NCBI GenBank assembly: GCA_022826925.1
Contig: JAJDTX010000105.1
Coordinates: 1-64,000, forward strand
DNA from: Bryobacterales bacterium
Lineage (GTDB): Bacteria; Acidobacteriota; Terriglobia; Bryobacterales; UBA6623
Length of the DNA stretch: 64,000 nt
Direction of reading: 5' to 3'
Below are positions 62,335-64,000 of the stretch, in pieces. Position 1 is the first letter of the stretch; the number at the start of each line of letters is the position of its first letter. The notes below the pieces were generated by a model that saw only the letters and a list, made by a program, of their open reading frames with translations, was not told where the DNA came from and ran no database searches. The position numbers were made by a program, and so were the translations under genes.

Positions 62335-62550
62335 TCAACGTTCAACCGGCAGTGGTTCGAAGAAGCTGTCGGGAATCTTCATTCCACGATCAATTCCGGT
62401 CCGACGCGGGGCCTTCCGTTCCAAGGGAAGAGGCCGCAGTTCGGCGACTGGAATGTTGCGCCTGCAGATAACAACTGCCTCGCCGCTCTGCGCTTGGTCC
62501 AGTAGAGACGAGAGGCGGGCCTTCGCCTCTGCAATGTTGACCTTGGTCAT
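62335..62550 (-). CDS. Phd/YefM-type antitoxin, probably frameshifted near its end
   Basis: 71 residues: MTKVNIAEAKARLSSLLDQAQSGEAVVICRRNIPVAEL is the classical Phd/VapB DNA-binding and dimer region. The tail PDSFFEPLPVER ends at a TGA directly after a 7-bp tandem duplication (GTTCAAC twice at 62333-62346). Removing one copy restores a frame reading PVELIEAFEGG, the usual end of such antitoxins. The toxin gene starts about 40 bases downstream. The DNA-binding part looks intact, so autoregulation may persist. Confidence 0.75.
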   Translation of the reverse strand: MTKVNIAEAKARLSSLLDQAQSGEAVVICRRNIPVAELRPLPLERKAPRRTGIDRGMKIPDSFFEPLPVER

Positions 62551-62565
62551 ACTCCAATAATTGAT

Positions 62566-62581
62566 CATGTACCTGAACATG
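62566..62581. promoter_or_regulatory. inverted repeat upstream of the Phd-type antitoxin gene
   Basis: CATGT, six bases, ACATG, lying 16-31 bases before the antitoxin ATG. The position and size suit an operator for the antitoxin. The sequence around it (TCAATTATTG) is AT-rich and likely holds the promoter. Confidence 0.35.
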
Positions 62582-62837
62582 GCCAAGTCTAATACCACGA
62601 ATCCGTGAGCGCGGCCACCGCACCGACCCTCTTGAATCAGAACACTGGTCCTCTTCAATCAGAGCGCTGATTCTGTTCGCTCAGAATAAGCAGCAGGACT
62701 GAAGCCGGCGATTCCCCTCCTTGGCATCGCAACGCTTCGCGAACGTGCACTCCGGCGCCGACCTACAAGTGGTATACCGCCTCGCGGACTGGCTGGAGGG
62801 GGCTCTACAAGGATTTCTTCCGTGCTGAAATGAGGAT

Positions 62838-63125
62838 ATGGCGAAGGTCACGAGCAAGCTGCAGGTGACGATCCCACAATCGCTCGCCCTTCAATACTCC
62901 ATTCGGCCTGGGGATTCGATCTTGTTTCGAGCGGCTGGCGAGGTCATCCAACTGCTGCCTCCCGGTGCGGCCACTCGTCCCCAACTTGACCGACGCGAGC
63001 GACTAGCATTGTTCGATGCGGGAACGGAGCGGCAGCGAGCCCGCGAGTCCAGCGCCAAGCGCCCGGGAGCCAAGAGGCGAGGATGGACACGCGAGGCACT
63101 CTACCAGCGCGGCACCGCTGATTGA
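62838..63125 (+). CDS. AbrB/SpoVT-like antitoxin
   Basis: 95 residues. The N-terminal swapped-hairpin domain is MAKVTSKLQVTIPQSLALQYSIRPGDSILFRAAGEVIQLLP, the standard AbrB-type antitoxin pattern. A basic, probably unstructured tail follows (TERQRARESSAKRPGAKRRGWTREALYQRG) that would contact the toxin. TGAGGAT just before the ATG serves as ribosome binding site. The cognate PIN toxin directly downstream is broken, so this antitoxin may persist alone. Confidence 0.8.
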   Translation: MAKVTSKLQVTIPQSLALQYSIRPGDSILFRAAGEVIQLLPPGAATRPQLDRRERLALFDAGTERQRARESSAKRPGAKRRGWTREALYQRGTAD

Positions 63126-63393
63126 TGGATGCGTATTCGGGTACCGCTAAGACGCTCGCTTCCGCCGGAAGCAAGCGATCGCCAACGGTATTTTCCGCTC
63201 GGCAATTGATGCAGCGGACGCTAGGGTCTGGCATCAGGTGGTCGCCGAGTTCATGGCGGCGACGACACGGGGCAAACCCGGCCCCCAACTGCTCAGCGCT
63301 CCAGGAGCCCTGCGCGAGGCGGATGAAATCTGGGCTCAGTTTCCGATCATCCATCCGAACGAGGTCGACGGAGCGGACGAGACTGCGGGCTAG
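63118..63393 (+). pseudogene. PIN-domain toxin partner of the AbrB-type antitoxin, truncated and interrupted
   Basis: Read from CTG at 63118, overlapping the antitoxin stop, the frame gives LIDGCVFGYR, TAA (63148-63150), DARFRRKQAIANGIFRSAID ... ARVWHQVVAEFMAATTRGKP ... EADEIWAQFPIIHPNEV, then ends at TAG (63391-63393). This matches the first two thirds of a PIN toxin. The usual VDTN is IDGC, the in-frame TAA follows YR, and the C-terminal third with the last acidic residues is missing or frameshifted. It is not functional as read. Confidence 0.7.
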
Positions 63394-63462
63394 GGAGTCG
63401 CTCCTTCGGCAAGGGATTTCTATACTTGACGGTACGCGGCGAGGCTCCGTCGCGAATGCGCC

Positions 63463-64000
63463 ATGCCTCTCCCGCCACATTGGGATGAACTCAAGGCGGC
63501 AGCTTGGGAGTTGCCTGCCGCGCCCGGGATCTACCAGTTCATCGGGCGGGACCGCAAAGTCTTGTACATCGGCAAGGCCAAGAGCCTGCGCGACCGGGTC
63601 CGCAACTATTTCTCGAACGAAGCCCTAGCCGATGCCAAGCGCGGCGGCCTGCTGTCCGAATCCCGCTCCATCGGCAACATTCTCGTCAGTAACGAGAAAG
63701 AGGCGCTTGCTCTTGAGAACAACCTGATCAAGCAGCACAAGCCGAAGTACAACATCCTGCTGCGCGACGACAAGACCTATCCCTACATCAAGCTGACCAA
63801 GGAGAAGTATCCGCGAGTGTACGTCACGCGGCGGCTCAAGAAGGACGGCTCGACCTATTTCGGGCCGTACTTCCCCGGTAATCTCGCCCACCGCTTGGTG
63901 CGCTTCATCCACCGGCATTTCAAGCTGCCGTCGTGCAGCATCGACCTGACGCGAGCCCACCCGCGGCCCTGCCTCGAGTACCACATTCACCGCTGCTGGG
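63463..64000 (+). CDS. uvrC: excinuclease ABC subunit C (partial, runs off the window)
   Basis: The first 179 codons of UvrC, the dual-incision nuclease of nucleotide excision repair. The GIY-YIG domain is clear: APGIYQFIGRDRKVLYIGKAKSLRDRVRNYF. Typical following segments are VSNEKEALALENNLIKQHKPKYN, LLRDDKTYPYIKLT, YPRVYVTRR and GSTYFGPYFPG, and the cysteine-containing CLEYHIHRCW begins at the right edge. The ATG at 63463 fits family starts. The remaining two thirds of the gene lie outside the window. Confidence 0.95.
   Translation, partial: MPLPPHWDELKAAAWELPAAPGIYQFIGRDRKVLYIGKAKSLRDRVRNYFSNEALADAKRGGLLSESRSIGNILVSNEKEALALENNLIKQHKPKYNILLRDDKTYPYIKLTKEKYPRVYVTRRLKKDGSTYFGPYFPGNLAHRLVRFIHRHFKLPSCSIDLTRAHPRPCLEYHIHRCW

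Noticed and set aside
62657..62672. AATCAG-AGCG-CTGATT inverted repeat between the two toxin-antitoxin pairs
   Set aside because: Only six paired bases, and no link to a promoter of the AbrB-type gene could be shown. It may be an operator, but the evidence is too thin to list.

Overview
The window is a GC-rich (low-to-mid 60s %), densely coded bacterial chromosome segment. No rRNA or tRNA gene was seen. The content suggests an environmental, possibly host- or sponge-associated bacterium, most like Acidobacteriota: HAMP-SpoIIE phosphatase, several PQQ-type propellers and sulfatases, NfeD/slipin pair, panBC beside a DUF2520 gene, and a giant Calx-beta/leucine-rich-repeat secreted protein. This assignment is an inference from gene content, not a phylogeny.

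Layout. 1-0.8 kb: debris, with the 3' end of a group II intron (reverse-transcriptase tail plus domains V/VI) and a fragment of a MoxR-type ATPase. 0.8-6.7 kb: one very large exported mosaic protein, preceded by a strong promoter and a short signal-peptide ORF. 6.8-7.6 kb: a decayed DUF4338-type transposase-related gene. 7.7-9.5 kb: polyprenyl-phosphate sugar-1-phosphate transferase, divergent from a DUF3467 protein. 9.5-19 kb (minus strand): a colinear gene run, SpoIIE phosphatase, K+ channel, nnrDE, tsaE, ruvA, ruvB, deoxynucleoside kinase, membrane protein, S41-like protein, several with overlapping stop/start codons. 19-22.4 kb: nfeD, slipin, SPOR protein. 22.4-24.4 kb: folD-rsgA.

24.4-28.2 kb: a restriction-modification island, an EcoRII-like nuclease plus Dcm-like cytosine methylase with a fused helix-turn-helix, flanked by gene-poor DNA. 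28.3-32.4 kb: a four-gene operon of circularly permuted ATP-grasp, alpha-E, Anbu proteasome-like peptidase and transglutaminase. 32.5-38.8 kb: nucleobase permease fused to an ATPase-like tail, recD2, LolD-like ATPase, aroK, SDR. 38.9-45.7 kb: AtuA-like protein, NTF2-like protein, ANL-type ligase and two exported PQQ propellers.

45.9-59.4 kb: B12-binding protein, DUF2520-panB-panC-sulfatase operon, exported Gfo/Idh protein, hom, class I aldolase, double alpha/beta hydrolase, and sulfatase-guaA. 59.4-61.7 kb: groES-groEL with a large non-CIRCE dyad upstream and a terminator downstream. 61.9-63.4 kb: two adjacent toxin-antitoxin modules in which both PIN toxins are broken. The window ends inside uvrC.

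The most notable items are the ATP-grasp/alpha-E/Anbu/transglutaminase operon, the giant mosaic protein with two unnamed repeat types, the S41 protein whose catalytic residues are all replaced, the dyad before groES, and the toxin-antitoxin graveyard.
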